From positions 1 to 52,798 of the IMG/VR virus record IMGVR_UViG_3300009551_000020: a DNA stretch of 52,798 bases. One strand, given 5' to 3'. The notes under the pieces are model-generated. The model made no database searches, was not told where the DNA came from, and was given only the letters and a program-made list of their open reading frames with translations. Position 1 is the first letter of the stretch. The number at the start of each line of letters is the position of its first letter. This DNA is from a virus. Below, piece after piece: positions 6,794 through 15,364 of this stretch. A program made the translations under genes and the position numbers.

Positions 6794-6914
6794 CCGCTCG
6801 GGCGGCGTCGTATCCCATGCGAGTGAATCGACACATCAACACCAAGCGCCGGCTATCGGCGACGAGCTTAGATGTCTTGGCTACTAGTTCCTCGCATTGC
6901 TGTGCAAGGCTCAT
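6720..6914 (-). CDS. Candidate small antisense gene between terS and terL
   Basis: A 64-residue minus-strand ORF from ATG 6914 with GAGG nine bases upstream. Its first 45 residues lie in the gap between terS and terL and look like a helical protein (AQQCEELVAKTSKLVADSRR). The C-terminal third is antisense to terS. It would be the only minus-strand gene in the 30-kb late module, so it may be chance; a competing plus-strand ORF of 50 residues (6820-6972) covers the same gap. Confidence 0.25.
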   Translation of the reverse strand: MSLAQQCEELVAKTSKLVADSRRLVLMCRFTRMGYDAARAASLVPNTSVELLRGSFPSPARPPR

Positions 6915-6994
6915 GGTCGGGTACCTCATGCGTAACGATAGTTGCATGTTGCCTTGGGTTTTGTGTTAGGCGCTTTGAAACACGTCACATAATT

Positions 6995-8743
6995 ATGAAT
7001 GCCGCTGTTGACATAATGCCCGAATTGATTGCCCCGGCCGACGATTGGCGGCTCGACGGCTTTTGGAGCAACCCCGATTACCTGCCTATCTGGCAAAAGC
7101 GCTTGCAACGCAAGGCGCGCATGCGGAGCGACCCGCAGTATTTGAAGGCGTTGCAAACGTACTACCCAACACATATTGCCGACTTCGTACAAGATTGGGG
7201 CGTGACCGTTGACCCACGTAACGCCAAGATGCGCGAGCCCGGCACGAAAAAGCGGCCGATACTTATGCCCTTCGTGTTGTTTCATCGACAGCGCGAAATG
7301 ATTGATTGGATGTTGGCACGTTGGAAGGCTAGCGAGGAGGGCGACGGCGACGGCATCCTAGTCAAGTCGCGAGACTGCGGCGCGTCGTGGCTTGCCATGG
7401 CGACGGCGATATCGTTGTGTTTGTTCTACGATGACATTTCGATAGGCTTTGGCTCGGCGATTAAAGATAAGGTAGACAACGCGGGCGACCCCGACTCGTT
7501 GTTCTACAAGGGCCGAATGTTCTTGCGGTATCTGCCGTACGAGTTTAAGGGGCTATGGGAAGAAGGCAAGCCACGTTATAGCGCCGACATGCGTATGTTG
7601 TTTCCCGATAACGGTAGCAGCATCACGGGCGAATGCGGCGACAAGATAGGGCGCGGCGGCCGCAAGACGATATACGTTACAGACGAGGGCGCGTTCGTCG
7701 AACACCCGAAGGTCGTAGACGGCAACTTGTCCGCTAACACGAACTGCCGTATCGAACTGTCAACAGTCAACGGCCTTGCAAACAGCTTCGCCGAGCGTGC
7801 GCGCGGTGGCTTGATAGATCGGTTCGACTTCGATTACCACGACGACCCGCGCAAGTGTTACAAAGACGAAAAGGGCGTATTGCAACTTCGGCCTTGGTTC
7901 GCCAAGAAGAAAGCCAAAACCGACCCTGTGGTGTGGGCGCAAGAGTACGAGCGCGACTTCATGGCCTCGGTCGAGGGCATTATCATCCCGCAAGAGTGGG
8001 TCGAGGCTGCGGTTGATGCGCACATTAAGCTAGGCATCGACGTTACGGGCGCGCGTTGGGGTTCGTACGATATAGCCGACCAAGGCAAGGATAAATGTTG
8101 CTACGCCAGCGGCAAGGGCATCTTGCTCGACTTCATCGAGTCTTGGAAGGGCAAAGGCTCGGATACGTACAAGTCAACCGAACGTGCTATGCGTCTTGCG
8201 GACCAACACAACGACGAGCATTTTTTCTACGACGCCGACGGTATGGGCGCGGGCGTGCGTGGCGACACCAACAAGATAAACGAGGAACGCGAAGCCGAGC
8301 GTAAGGCCAAGGGCGAGACACGTTGGAATCGCTTTCTAGCTGCGTTCGCGTTCCGGGGCTCGGCCGGTGTGCTCGACCCTGACTTGCCGGTTCCAGGCAC
8401 CGACGGCGACCGAATCAACAAGGATTTCTTCGAGAACTATAAGGCGCAATGTTGGTGGGCACTTCGTTGCAAGTTCCGCGCGACGTTCCAAGCTGTAACG
8501 GGAGTCGTGACCGATTGGAACGCCGACGACCTCATCTCGATATCGTCGCAGCTACCCGAACTTGCAAGAACCAAAAGCGAGCTTTCGCAACCCGTGTGGC
8601 TTTGGAGCAAGACGGGTAAAATGATGATTGACAAGACCCCCGACGATGTGGCTAGCCCAAATAACGGCGACGCGGTTATGATGCGCTTTGGCTACTCACG
8701 GCCCCCGCTCGAATTCAGCGACGAATTGCTCGAACAGCTATAG
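6995..8743 (+). CDS. terL: Terminase large subunit
   Basis: A 582-residue packaging motor combining an ATPase and a nuclease. A deviant Walker A, KSRDCGASW, lies at about residues 124-132, and Walker B with catalytic acid, TIYVTDEGAF, at about 225-234. The nuclease domain has acidic motifs YDIADQGKD, FFYDADGMGAGV and NNGDAVMMRFGY, as expected for the RNase H-like fold that cuts concatemers. The start is uncertain: ATG 6995 (or 7016) is used because the longer frame from 6872 encodes a Cys-rich stretch unlike terminases. About 200 bases separate it from terS. The downstream portal gene follows after seven bases. Confidence 0.9.
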   Translation: MNAAVDIMPELIAPADDWRLDGFWSNPDYLPIWQKRLQRKARMRSDPQYLKALQTYYPTHIADFVQDWGVTVDPRNAKMREPGTKKRPILMPFVLFHRQREMIDWMLARWKASEEGDGDGILVKSRDCGASWLAMATAISLCLFYDDISIGFGSAIKDKVDNAGDPDSLFYKGRMFLRYLPYEFKGLWEEGKPRYSADMRMLFPDNGSSITGECGDKIGRGGRKTIYVTDEGAFVEHPKVVDGNLSANTNCRIELSTVNGLANSFAERARGGLIDRFDFDYHDDPRKCYKDEKGVLQLRPWFAKKKAKTDPVVWAQEYERDFMASVEGIIIPQEWVEAAVDAHIKLGIDVTGARWGSYDIADQGKDKCCYASGKGILLDFIESWKGKGSDTYKSTERAMRLADQHNDEHFFYDADGMGAGVRGDTNKINEEREAERKAKGETRWNRFLAAFAFRGSAGVLDPDLPVPGTDGDRINKDFFENYKAQCWWALRCKFRATFQAVTGVVTDWNADDLISISSQLPELARTKSELSQPVWLWSKTGKMMIDKTPDDVASPNNGDAVMMRFGYSRPPLEFSDELLEQL

Positions 8744-8750
8744 AGGCACC

Positions 8751-10382
8751 ATGCTTAAGTCATTCGCTCGATTACTGCGCAGCTTTGCGGCGAAACTCTC
8801 TCCGGATCCCACGCCCGAGCCCGCGAATCCGGTTAACCCGCTGGCGTGGGCGCGTGCCGGTCTTGGCCGGGAATCGGCCGGCTTCGACCCCATGCCCGGC
8901 GGCGTGCGCGTCGAATACTCGATGCCTGAAGACTTGCCGGGCGTTCGGCCCTCGAAGATGCCTGCCGAGGAAAAGACCGAGGGCGACGGCGGCGTCGTGC
9001 TCGCCATGGATGCCGGCGGGAAAGAGCAGCTTGCGACTGACGACGGTTGGAACATGCCGCCCGGCGCTTGGGGCTTTGGGCAGTCGGCCGCAATCGGGCC
9101 GGGTCTTGCCTTCCTCGGCTTTCCGTACCTTGCCGAACTTCAACAAATAACAGAGTACCGCACGCCTTGCGAGTCGTTGGCTACCGAGATGACCCGCCGA
9201 TGGGGCAAGCTCAAGAACATGGGCAAGTCGGATCTAACCGAGAAGATAAAGGAAATTACAACTTGCTTGGATGAAATGAAAGTACGCGAGCGCTTTCGTT
9301 GGGCGGCGTACATCGAAGAAGCGTTCGGGCGTTCGCATCTTTACGTATCGGTGAAAGACCAAGACGACGACCGCAACCGACAGCTTCCGTTGACCGAGAT
9401 AGCTAAGGGCTCGTTACTTGGCTTCCGCACCGTTGAGCCGTATTGGGTCACGCCCTACGCTTGGAACGCTACGCATCCCGAGCGCGAAGACTTCTACAAG
9501 CCGAGTTCGTGGTTTGTGTTGGGTCGTAAAACCCACGCAACGCGTATGTTGACTTTCATATTCCGAGAAGTTCCCGACCTCTTGAAGCCGGCGTACAGCT
9601 TTAGCGGCGTCTCGATGACGCAACTAATGATGCCCTACGTTAACCGTTGGTTGCGTACGGCCAAGAACGTCAACGATCTAATCAACATTTTCTCGATTGT
9701 CACGTTGTCAACAGACCTTGCGGCAATGTTGCAATTGCCGGTTGAGTCGCCCAAGAGCTTGCTTAGTCGTGTGCGGGCGTTCACGCAGACTCGCGACAAT
9801 CGCGGCATGATGGTCATAAACAAGGGCACTGAGGAACTTACAACGCAGAACGTACCCCTAAGCTCGCTCGACAAGTTGCAGGCTCAGGCACAAGAGCACA
9901 TGGCAACGCCCGCGCGCATGTCGTTGTTGAAGTTCTTCGGAATCACGCCGTCGGGGTTGAACGCAACAGCCGAGCCCGAGGTCAACGCGCAGAACGATTA
10001 CGTACACTCGATGCAAGAGCATGGGTTCAACGCCAACATGAAAGTTGTGTTGATATTCGTGCAAATGCACCTTTACGGCAAGGTCGAGAAAGACCTCGTT
10101 TGGGAATGGCTCAACTTGTACGAGCCTAACGGTAAGGAAAAGGCCGAGATACGCAAGGCCGACGCCGACCGCGACTCGGCATACATCGAGAAGAATGTCA
10201 TAAGCCCCGACGAGGTGCGCAACCGTCTACGCATGGACCCCGAAAGCGGGTACGACGGCCTCGAAGGAGACGCGCCCGAGCCGCAGGAATGGAACGGCGG
10301 CCCCGAGCCCGCGCCGGGCGAGGAAGAAGTTGACACCGACGGCCCGCCGAAGGCGAAACCCAAGGCCAAGAGCGGCGAGTGA
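8751..10382 (+). CDS. Portal protein (DUF1073 type)
   Basis: A 543-residue protein expected to form the dodecameric portal through which DNA enters the head. AGAGG precedes ATG 8751. Features of the DUF1073 family are visible: ITEYRTPCESLATEMTRRW near residue 135, a long helical crown/wing region, and the sequence around residues 370-420 with SSLDKLQAQAQEHMATPAR followed by LLKFFGITPSGLNATAEPE. The N-terminal 90 residues are Pro/Gly-rich and probably disordered, and the C-terminal 40 residues are acidic and proline-rich. Its stop overlaps the next gene (GTGA). Confidence 0.9.
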   Translation: MLKSFARLLRSFAAKLSPDPTPEPANPVNPLAWARAGLGRESAGFDPMPGGVRVEYSMPEDLPGVRPSKMPAEEKTEGDGGVVLAMDAGGKEQLATDDGWNMPPGAWGFGQSAAIGPGLAFLGFPYLAELQQITEYRTPCESLATEMTRRWGKLKNMGKSDLTEKIKEITTCLDEMKVRERFRWAAYIEEAFGRSHLYVSVKDQDDDRNRQLPLTEIAKGSLLGFRTVEPYWVTPYAWNATHPEREDFYKPSSWFVLGRKTHATRMLTFIFREVPDLLKPAYSFSGVSMTQLMMPYVNRWLRTAKNVNDLINIFSIVTLSTDLAAMLQLPVESPKSLLSRVRAFTQTRDNRGMMVINKGTEELTTQNVPLSSLDKLQAQAQEHMATPARMSLLKFFGITPSGLNATAEPEVNAQNDYVHSMQEHGFNANMKVVLIFVQMHLYGKVEKDLVWEWLNLYEPNGKEKAEIRKADADRDSAYIEKNVISPDEVRNRLRMDPESGYDGLEGDAPEPQEWNGGPEPAPGEEEVDTDGPPKAKPKAKSGE

Positions 10383-10717
10383 TATTCGTACATCAAACAC
10401 GGTTCGGCGCGGCTAAGGGCAATTGCATGCAAGCCGCGTCGGCCTCGTTCCTCGACTTGCCTATCGACCTCGTACCCGACTTCGGCCAACGTGGCGGTTG
10501 GGATGCAATGCGCGAGTTCTTCGCGGCGTACGGCTACACGCTCGAACAACGCGAGGTCGGGTTCGTGCCCCGTGGGTATTACTTCGAGGTCGGCGTCAGT
10601 ACGCAGCTACACGAGCACATAGTCGTCTGTCAAATGGGGCGGCTAGTTCACGACCCGAACCCGCAAGGCCGAGGGCTCATTATGCGGCGTTTCGTGCTTT
10701 GGCCTCGACCGGGTTGA
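10379..10717 (+). CDS. Papain/C39-like cysteine peptidase candidate
   Basis: A 112-residue protein with a GTG start overlapping the portal stop (GTGA). The pattern GNCMQAA (Cys16), then LPIDLVPDF, an aromatic helix, and HEHIVV (His80) followed by VHDPNPQGRGL (Asp92) matches a small papain/C39-like family that I recall from other phages. Cys16, His80 and Asp92 would be the catalytic triad. Co-translation with the portal suggests a role in head maturation or in processing of an injected protein, but no substrate is known. Catalytic activity is inferred from the motif only. Confidence 0.65.
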   Translation: MIFVHQTRFGAAKGNCMQAASASFLDLPIDLVPDFGQRGGWDAMREFFAAYGYTLEQREVGFVPRGYYFEVGVSTQLHEHIVVCQMGRLVHDPNPQGRGLIMRRFVLWPRPG

Positions 10718-10743
10718 CGCTTCGGTCAGTTCTAGCGTAGGGT
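10713..10743 (+). promoter_or_regulatory. Operator copy and possible weak promoter
   Basis: GTTGAC-N6-GTCAGT at 10713-10730 is a variant of the regulon palindrome and overlaps the end of the peptidase-like gene. TTGACG (10714-10719) could act as a -35 box, with a poor TAGGGT 18 bases further on. If it works as a promoter it would lead to the genes from 10886. Confidence 0.45.
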
Positions 10744-10885
10744 TGAGGTGCGCCCGTGGTACTGGTCGGTTCGGTGATAGGGCGCAGCTAAGTCCTTGTG
10801 TGCTTACCGGCTATGGGGCCGGGTAGGGGCAACACTCGCCACGGGCGATTTATGAAGATGACATTTCCGCAACGGAGGGGCAAAG

Positions 10886-11296
10886 GTGCAAGCCGAAGAT
10901 ACCGCGACAGTTCCAAGACTACCCGAAAAGCCGTTCGCGTACGCGGGGTTGTCGGTGCGAGGGTTCTCGGCCGAAAGGCTGACCCCGCTACCGAATCAAA
11001 ACATCACGGTTCCCGACGAGGTAGGCGAGACAATCGCTCGAAGAAATCTCGCAAGGCGATTCACCGAAAGCAGAATTGCTATTGCTTTGGTTGGCCTTGG
11101 TCTGCGGCCGGCGGCCCTCACCGTAAGGGCTCACGTTCGAGCGATGATTTCTTTCGCAGGACTGGCGCGCGTGGCTGCGAATACGAGCCCGACCGTAGAG
11201 TTGTCATCGACCCCGAAACCGGCGCACCATTCTGAGGAAGTTTGGCTCGGCGGCGACAACTACGTTACGACTGACGATTTAGAGGTCGAGTTATGA
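10886..11296 (+). CDS. Hypothetical protein with a second open frame overlapping it
   Basis: A 136-residue ORF with a GTG start and an excellent GGAGG site; its stop overlaps the next gene (ATGA). The first 60 residues look like real protein (LPEKPFAYAGLSVRGFSAER), as do the last 20 (GGDNYVTTDDLEVEL). Between about 11060 and 11235 the other forward frame looks equally or more protein-like, with paired cysteines (NCYCFGWPW) and EYEPDRRVVIDPETGAPF before a stop at 11235. Either two overlapping genes or a frameshift is present. No family recognised. Confidence 0.5.
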   Translation: MQAEDTATVPRLPEKPFAYAGLSVRGFSAERLTPLPNQNITVPDEVGETIARRNLARRFTESRIAIALVGLGLRPAALTVRAHVRAMISFAGLARVAANTSPTVELSSTPKPAHHSEEVWLGGDNYVTTDDLEVEL

Positions 11297-11523
11297 GCCA
11301 TAGGCAAGGCAACACGAAGGCGTTTGATAACCGTTGGCGCAAGGCTCGCGAGAAAGCCAAGGCCGCGCGTAAGGCTCGCAAGAAACAACGGGGGTTTTTT
11401 AATATCTCAACGGGCGAATGGTACGCGTTCTTGGCGTGCGTAGGCGTTGTAGGGTACGCAATCATTCGCGGGGTTGAGTGGCTGTTAGCTCACGTGTCGT
11501 TGCATTGGGCGGTACATGGCTAA
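11293..11523 (+). CDS. Small membrane protein with basic N-terminus
   Basis: A 76-residue protein, start overlapping the previous stop (ATGA). The first 36 residues are Lys/Arg/Ala-rich (WRKAREKAKAARKARKKQRG) and helical. One transmembrane segment follows at about residues 46-66 (WYAFLACVGVVGYAIIRGVE). Its role in a head module is unknown; membrane association during assembly or DNA entry is a guess. Confidence 0.6.
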   Translation: MSHRQGNTKAFDNRWRKAREKAKAARKARKKQRGFFNISTGEWYAFLACVGVVGYAIIRGVEWLLAHVSLHWAVHG

Positions 11524-12451
11524 GCTCGTCAATCCCGGCAAGCGCAAAGTTATTGCCGCGATTCACGCCAACGCGGGCGTTACCGATTGGTACGCCAAGA
11601 CGTTGCAAGAGGTGTTGAACGAGGCGTTCGCCGACGCTGTTATGATGCTTACGGCAGTCTTAGGCAAGGGCGAGTTAGTGCCCGCCGGCATAGCGGTTGA
11701 CCGTTGCGTGTGGTACGTAGAGCCCCGTCTCGTGCATCTTGCGTACGATGAACACGGGCAGGCAACACAATCTCGCATGCAAGAGGGGTTTTGGCTCATC
11801 GCGGTAGACGCGCCGCCCACGGTAACGAAGGTCGATAAGGCGCTGAAGAAATGGGGCGACAAATGGCAAAGGAAGTTCGACAAGCTCTCGCGGGAAGTCT
11901 CGAAGCGTTTTGCAACGCGTTCTTTCGGGACAACCGACACATCGTTAAAGGCGGCTTTGCGCAACGCCGGCTTTACGGTCTCATTCAAACCCACGAAACG
12001 CAGCTTGGAAAGTTACAAGTTAGTCGTAGCCGACAACGTGGGGTTGATTCGGAACCTACAGCAAAGTCTGTACAACAAGATTCAACAAGACACATGGGCA
12101 AGCGTAAGGGCCGGCGGCGACATGGCCTCGTTGGCCTCAAAGCTACACAAGTCATACGGGATTGAGGCGAAGCGCGCGGCGCTCATAGCTCGCGACCAGA
12201 ACAACAAGGCCAAGGCAACACTCGAAGCCGCACGCCGGCAAGAGTTAGGGTTGCGCCGCGCCATATGGCAACATTCGGGCGGCGGAAAGGAACCGCGCCC
12301 CGTGCATCTTGCTTGGGGTCGTGAGGGCAAGGTGTTCGACCTCGACAAAGGCTTGTACGACCCCGACGAGGGCCAATGGGTCTTGCCCGGCACCCTCATC
12401 AATTGCCGTTGCACCTCACGGGCGGTTATTCCAGGGTTCGACGACGAATAG
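11516..12451 (+). CDS. Head morphogenesis protein (SPP1 gp7/Mu F-like)
   Basis: A 311-residue minor head protein. The diagnostic C-terminal region is present: a helical Arg/Lys-rich stretch (ARDQNNKAKATLEAARRQEL), then a conserved PRPVHLAW, DPDEGQWVLPG, and INCRCTSRAVIPGF at the end. In relatives this protein associates with the portal and with a few copies inside the head. The gene overlaps the preceding one by eight bases, and its TAG stop forms one edge of a perfect hairpin (12449-12466). Confidence 0.85.
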   Translation: MAKLVNPGKRKVIAAIHANAGVTDWYAKTLQEVLNEAFADAVMMLTAVLGKGELVPAGIAVDRCVWYVEPRLVHLAYDEHGQATQSRMQEGFWLIAVDAPPTVTKVDKALKKWGDKWQRKFDKLSREVSKRFATRSFGTTDTSLKAALRNAGFTVSFKPTKRSLESYKLVVADNVGLIRNLQQSLYNKIQQDTWASVRAGGDMASLASKLHKSYGIEAKRAALIARDQNNKAKATLEAARRQELGLRRAIWQHSGGGKEPRPVHLAWGREGKVFDLDKGLYDPDEGQWVLPGTLINCRCTSRAVIPGFDDE

Positions 12452-12466
12452 TTCCCACGGGAACTA
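12449..12466. repeat. TAGTTCCC/GGGAACTA hairpin, intergenic copy 1
   Basis: TAGTTCCCACGGGAACTA has eight-base perfect arms around two bases. It begins at the stop codon of the head morphogenesis gene. The same element follows the tube gene at 21965-21984 and occurs inside terS (5937-5954, one mismatch) and the proline-rich gene (44020-44037). No T-run follows, so it is not a standard terminator. Confidence 0.7.
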
Positions 12467-12510
12467 TCGGACATTGACCATAAGACGGACGCCGCGCTAT
12501 TCTGTGCGGC

Positions 12511-13359
12511 ATGTCTCAATCCTTTGCCGACGCCATGCAAGCCGCCGCCGACCTCGCGACGGCCCGCGCCCCTCGTTTGGCGAAAGACGCCGACAACCGC
12601 ATGACGCCGGCCGCCGCCGGATACATGGAACTCGACGGAGCGCAAAAGGCCGGCGACTGCGATAAGGTGAAGGTGCCCAACGGGGTAAGCAAGTTGCTCG
12701 GTTGCTGCAACGAGTACAAGCCGCAGACCGGCGCGAAAGACTTCCGTTGCGGGCTATGCACGCACCTCGTAGAGAAACCGGCCGGTCAAGACGCAATGCC
12801 CCGGCTCGCCATGGACCGAGCGCCTACGATGCGCTCGAAAGATATCAACGGTTGGCTACACGTCAAAGATTGCAAGATATCGAAGGCGAACGTTTGCCCC
12901 TACATCGGCCGCGAGATACCCAACAGCGAGAAACTAGGGCTCGACCCCGAGAAGGTTTATAACCTGTATCGGGATGCCGCCGCGCTCGAAGCCTCGGCCG
13001 CGTCATTCGAGCGTGCGCCGCTCATGTTGGAACACCTCGGCGTTACGGCTCAATCTGCGCAGAACCCCAACATCAAGCGCAGAATTATTGGGGCTATTTC
13101 CAACGTGCGTTGGGTTGCGCCGTACCTTGTCGCCGACCTCACCGTGTGGGATGGCGAAGGTATCGAGGCTATCGAGTCAACACGTCAACAAGAGCTTTCG
13201 CCGGGGTATCACTACCGCCCCGAGATGACTCCCGGCTCGATGCACGGGAACCCCTATGACGGCAGAATGCTTGACATAGTTGCAAACCATCTTTGTATTG
13301 TAGATACTGGCCGCACCGGACCCGACGTTATGGTCAACGACAAGGCACCCTCAGCATGA
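12511..13359 (+). CDS. DUF2213-type prohead protease candidate
   Basis: A 282-residue protein. The C-terminal half matches the DUF2213 pattern of phage maturation-protease-like proteins: VADLTVWDGEGIEAIEST, QELSPGYHYRPEM, YDGRMLDIVANHLCIVDTGR, TGPDVMV. The N-terminal half is unusual, with a Cys-rich segment (CCNEYK, CGLC, later KDCKI and NVCPY) that could bind zinc or an iron-sulphur cluster. It overlaps the next gene, a scaffold candidate, by ATGA. In some relatives the two parts form one protein. ATG 12511 lacks a strong ribosome site. Confidence 0.7.
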   Translation: MSQSFADAMQAAADLATARAPRLAKDADNRMTPAAAGYMELDGAQKAGDCDKVKVPNGVSKLLGCCNEYKPQTGAKDFRCGLCTHLVEKPAGQDAMPRLAMDRAPTMRSKDINGWLHVKDCKISKANVCPYIGREIPNSEKLGLDPEKVYNLYRDAAALEASAASFERAPLMLEHLGVTAQSAQNPNIKRRIIGAISNVRWVAPYLVADLTVWDGEGIEAIESTRQQELSPGYHYRPEMTPGSMHGNPYDGRMLDIVANHLCIVDTGRTGPDVMVNDKAPSA

Positions 13360-14114
13360 AACTTGCACAGGTTATCGCGCTCGCCGCCGCTGGCGGTTTT
13401 CTGGCGGCCGACAAGAAACCCGAAGACTTGACGGCGTTTCTGCTCGCCGAAGACAAGAAGGCGAAGGATAAGGGCGGCGCGTACGACCGCGCCCGAGACG
13501 AGGCCGAGGAAGCCGAAGACACCTACGCCGAGGGCATGGATTCTAAGTCAGCCGCGATGGATTCGGCCGAGGAAAAAGAAGACGAGGGCAAGGGCGAAGA
13601 CAAGGCCGCGAAAGACCGCAAGGCCGCTCGTGACGCCCGTAAGTCGGCTCGTGACGCCCGCAAGGCGGCCCGTGATTCTCGCAAGGCGGCTCGCGACAAG
13701 CGCGCGAAAGACGCCAACACCGACCCCGAGCACACCAACGACAACGAACTCGAACAAGCCACGACCGGCACGCCGGCCAAGACTGGCGAGAGCAAGTCGG
13801 GTGCGACGATGGACTCGGCCGAAGTTGACCGGCGCATTGCTGCGGCCGTTGCCTCGCGTGACGAGCTTCACCGCGCCTCGCGCGAGGTCGAGTCGATTGT
13901 TGGCGTACGCGCGTTCGACAGCGCGGGCGACGCGTATAAGGCGGCGCTCGAACACCTCGGCGTCGATATCAAAGACGTGCCCCCGTCAGCCTACCGCGCG
14001 TTGCTGACACTGGCGAAAGACCGAGCCTCGACGGCCGCCCCCGCGCCGTACGCGCTCGACTCGGCGTCAGCCGCTGAGATTGCGGCGAAGATTCCGAACC
14101 TCAACCGGCTGTAA
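13356..14114 (+). CDS. Scaffolding-like protein
   Basis: A 252-residue, highly charged, Ala/Lys/Asp/Glu-rich helical protein. Residues about 80-120 hold a heptad-like tandem repeat of the type KAARDARK/SARDARK/AARDSRK, giving a long basic helix. The C-terminal 90 residues form an ordinary helical domain (VDRRIAAAVASRDELHRASR). Such composition directly before the capsid genes is typical of scaffolds or of the tail part of DUF2213 proteins. It is translationally coupled to the protease candidate. Confidence 0.6.
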   Translation: MKLAQVIALAAAGGFLAADKKPEDLTAFLLAEDKKAKDKGGAYDRARDEAEEAEDTYAEGMDSKSAAMDSAEEKEDEGKGEDKAAKDRKAARDARKSARDARKAARDSRKAARDKRAKDANTDPEHTNDNELEQATTGTPAKTGESKSGATMDSAEVDRRIAAAVASRDELHRASREVESIVGVRAFDSAGDAYKAALEHLGVDIKDVPPSAYRALLTLAKDRASTAAPAPYALDSASAAEIAAKIPNLNRL

Positions 14115-14140
14115 TTTCCTACCTACAGGAACAAGCGAAC

Positions 14141-15340
14141 ATGGGTTTTCAGACAACCATCAACGATTACCAAGCGCCGGGCCAGCCGGGCGACTTCGCC
14201 TCGCTCAATCCGTTTTCCTCGGTGTTGGCGGGTAACGGTGCGCTTGTCGCGCCGGCAACCGGCCTCATCGTCGGCAACTTCTTTTGGGTCGGGCCGCAGG
14301 GTCAAACCTCGCAATCGTTCGTTGCGGGTTGGCAGATTGCGTTCCTCGGCCGCAACATGCAAGCGCTCATCACTGAGTTTTTGGGTGAAGCAACCCTCGT
14401 AGTTCCCGAGGGGTTCATGGTCACGGGATTCAACGGCGGCGACTTTTTCGCGAACTTCCCGGCGGGGGCAACCGACGGCGGGTTTGTGTTCGCTGACCCG
14501 AACGACGGCACGCCGGTCTCGAACACGACCAACAGCGCGCCCACGCTCGGCACCGCGACGGCCTCGGCCGGCTTCAGCGGCACCGCGAATGTGACCAACG
14601 GCTCGGCCGTGTTGACTGTTGCAACGGTCGTTCACGGAATTATCAACGTCGGCGATACCGTTTCCGACTCGACGACCGGCGCGAACATCCCGGCCGGTAC
14701 AACGATCCTGAATCAGCTTACCGGCACCGCTGGCGGCGTCGGTACGTACACGATGAGCGCCAACGCGGCGGGTACGGGTGCCGGCGATACCATCGCGGCG
14801 CAGTCGTCCCACATGCTTGTTACGGCAGTCGCGGCGGGTGCCCTCAACGTCGGCGACGTGTTCTCGGGTACTGCGGTCTCGGCGGGTACCTCGATCGTTG
14901 CTCAGGCGACCCCGTTCTCGGGCGTGGCGAGCACGACCAACGCGAGCGCGAATCTGACCATCACGGCAGTTCCGGCCGGCGTTGACTTGCTGCGCAAGGG
15001 CGCAACCATCACGGGGCCGAACATTCCGGCCGGCACGACCATCTCGTCTCAGACCAGCGGTACGCCGGGCGGCGTGGGCGTGTATGTGATGAGCGCCAAC
15101 GCCACGGCGACGGCGGCGGGTCAGCCCGTCACGACAACCGATACCCTCACGGGAACCGGGTTGTACACCTTCAGCCCGAGCCCGCAGGTTTTCGGTGCGC
15201 TCGCGGTCGGCGAAACCATCACGGTTGCCGGCACTGCTCAGGCGACCGGCTTCCGTGTTCGAGGAACCTATCAGGCTCCGCAGGGTGCGCCGGTAGCGCC
15301 CAACGGAGTGTGGAAAATCAGCGCGCCGGTCAACGGTTAA
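14141..15340 (+). CDS. Structural cement/decoration protein with repeated inserts
   Basis: A 399-residue virion protein. Residues 1-130 match the N-terminus of phage cement proteins (QAPGQPGDFASLNPFSSVLA, then a VAPATGLIVGNFFWVG strand). Residues about 145-330 hold repeats with the pattern LT(V/I)xxVxxGxLxVGDxVxG, IPAGTTI and TGTxGGVGTYxMSANA: a full copy at about 14580-14790, a short one at 14815-14910 and a full one at 14925-15120. The same module is inserted in the sheath (20225-20420) and baseplate J protein (28385-28610). The last 70 residues return to the cement-type ending. Confidence 0.75.
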   Translation: MGFQTTINDYQAPGQPGDFASLNPFSSVLAGNGALVAPATGLIVGNFFWVGPQGQTSQSFVAGWQIAFLGRNMQALITEFLGEATLVVPEGFMVTGFNGGDFFANFPAGATDGGFVFADPNDGTPVSNTTNSAPTLGTATASAGFSGTANVTNGSAVLTVATVVHGIINVGDTVSDSTTGANIPAGTTILNQLTGTAGGVGTYTMSANAAGTGAGDTIAAQSSHMLVTAVAAGALNVGDVFSGTAVSAGTSIVAQATPFSGVASTTNASANLTITAVPAGVDLLRKGATITGPNIPAGTTISSQTSGTPGGVGVYVMSANATATAAGQPVTTTDTLTGTGLYTFSPSPQVFGALAVGETITVAGTAQATGFRVRGTYQAPQGAPVAPNGVWKISAPVNG

Positions 15341-15364
15341 TCCCGAGGCACACGAGACCCCAAC

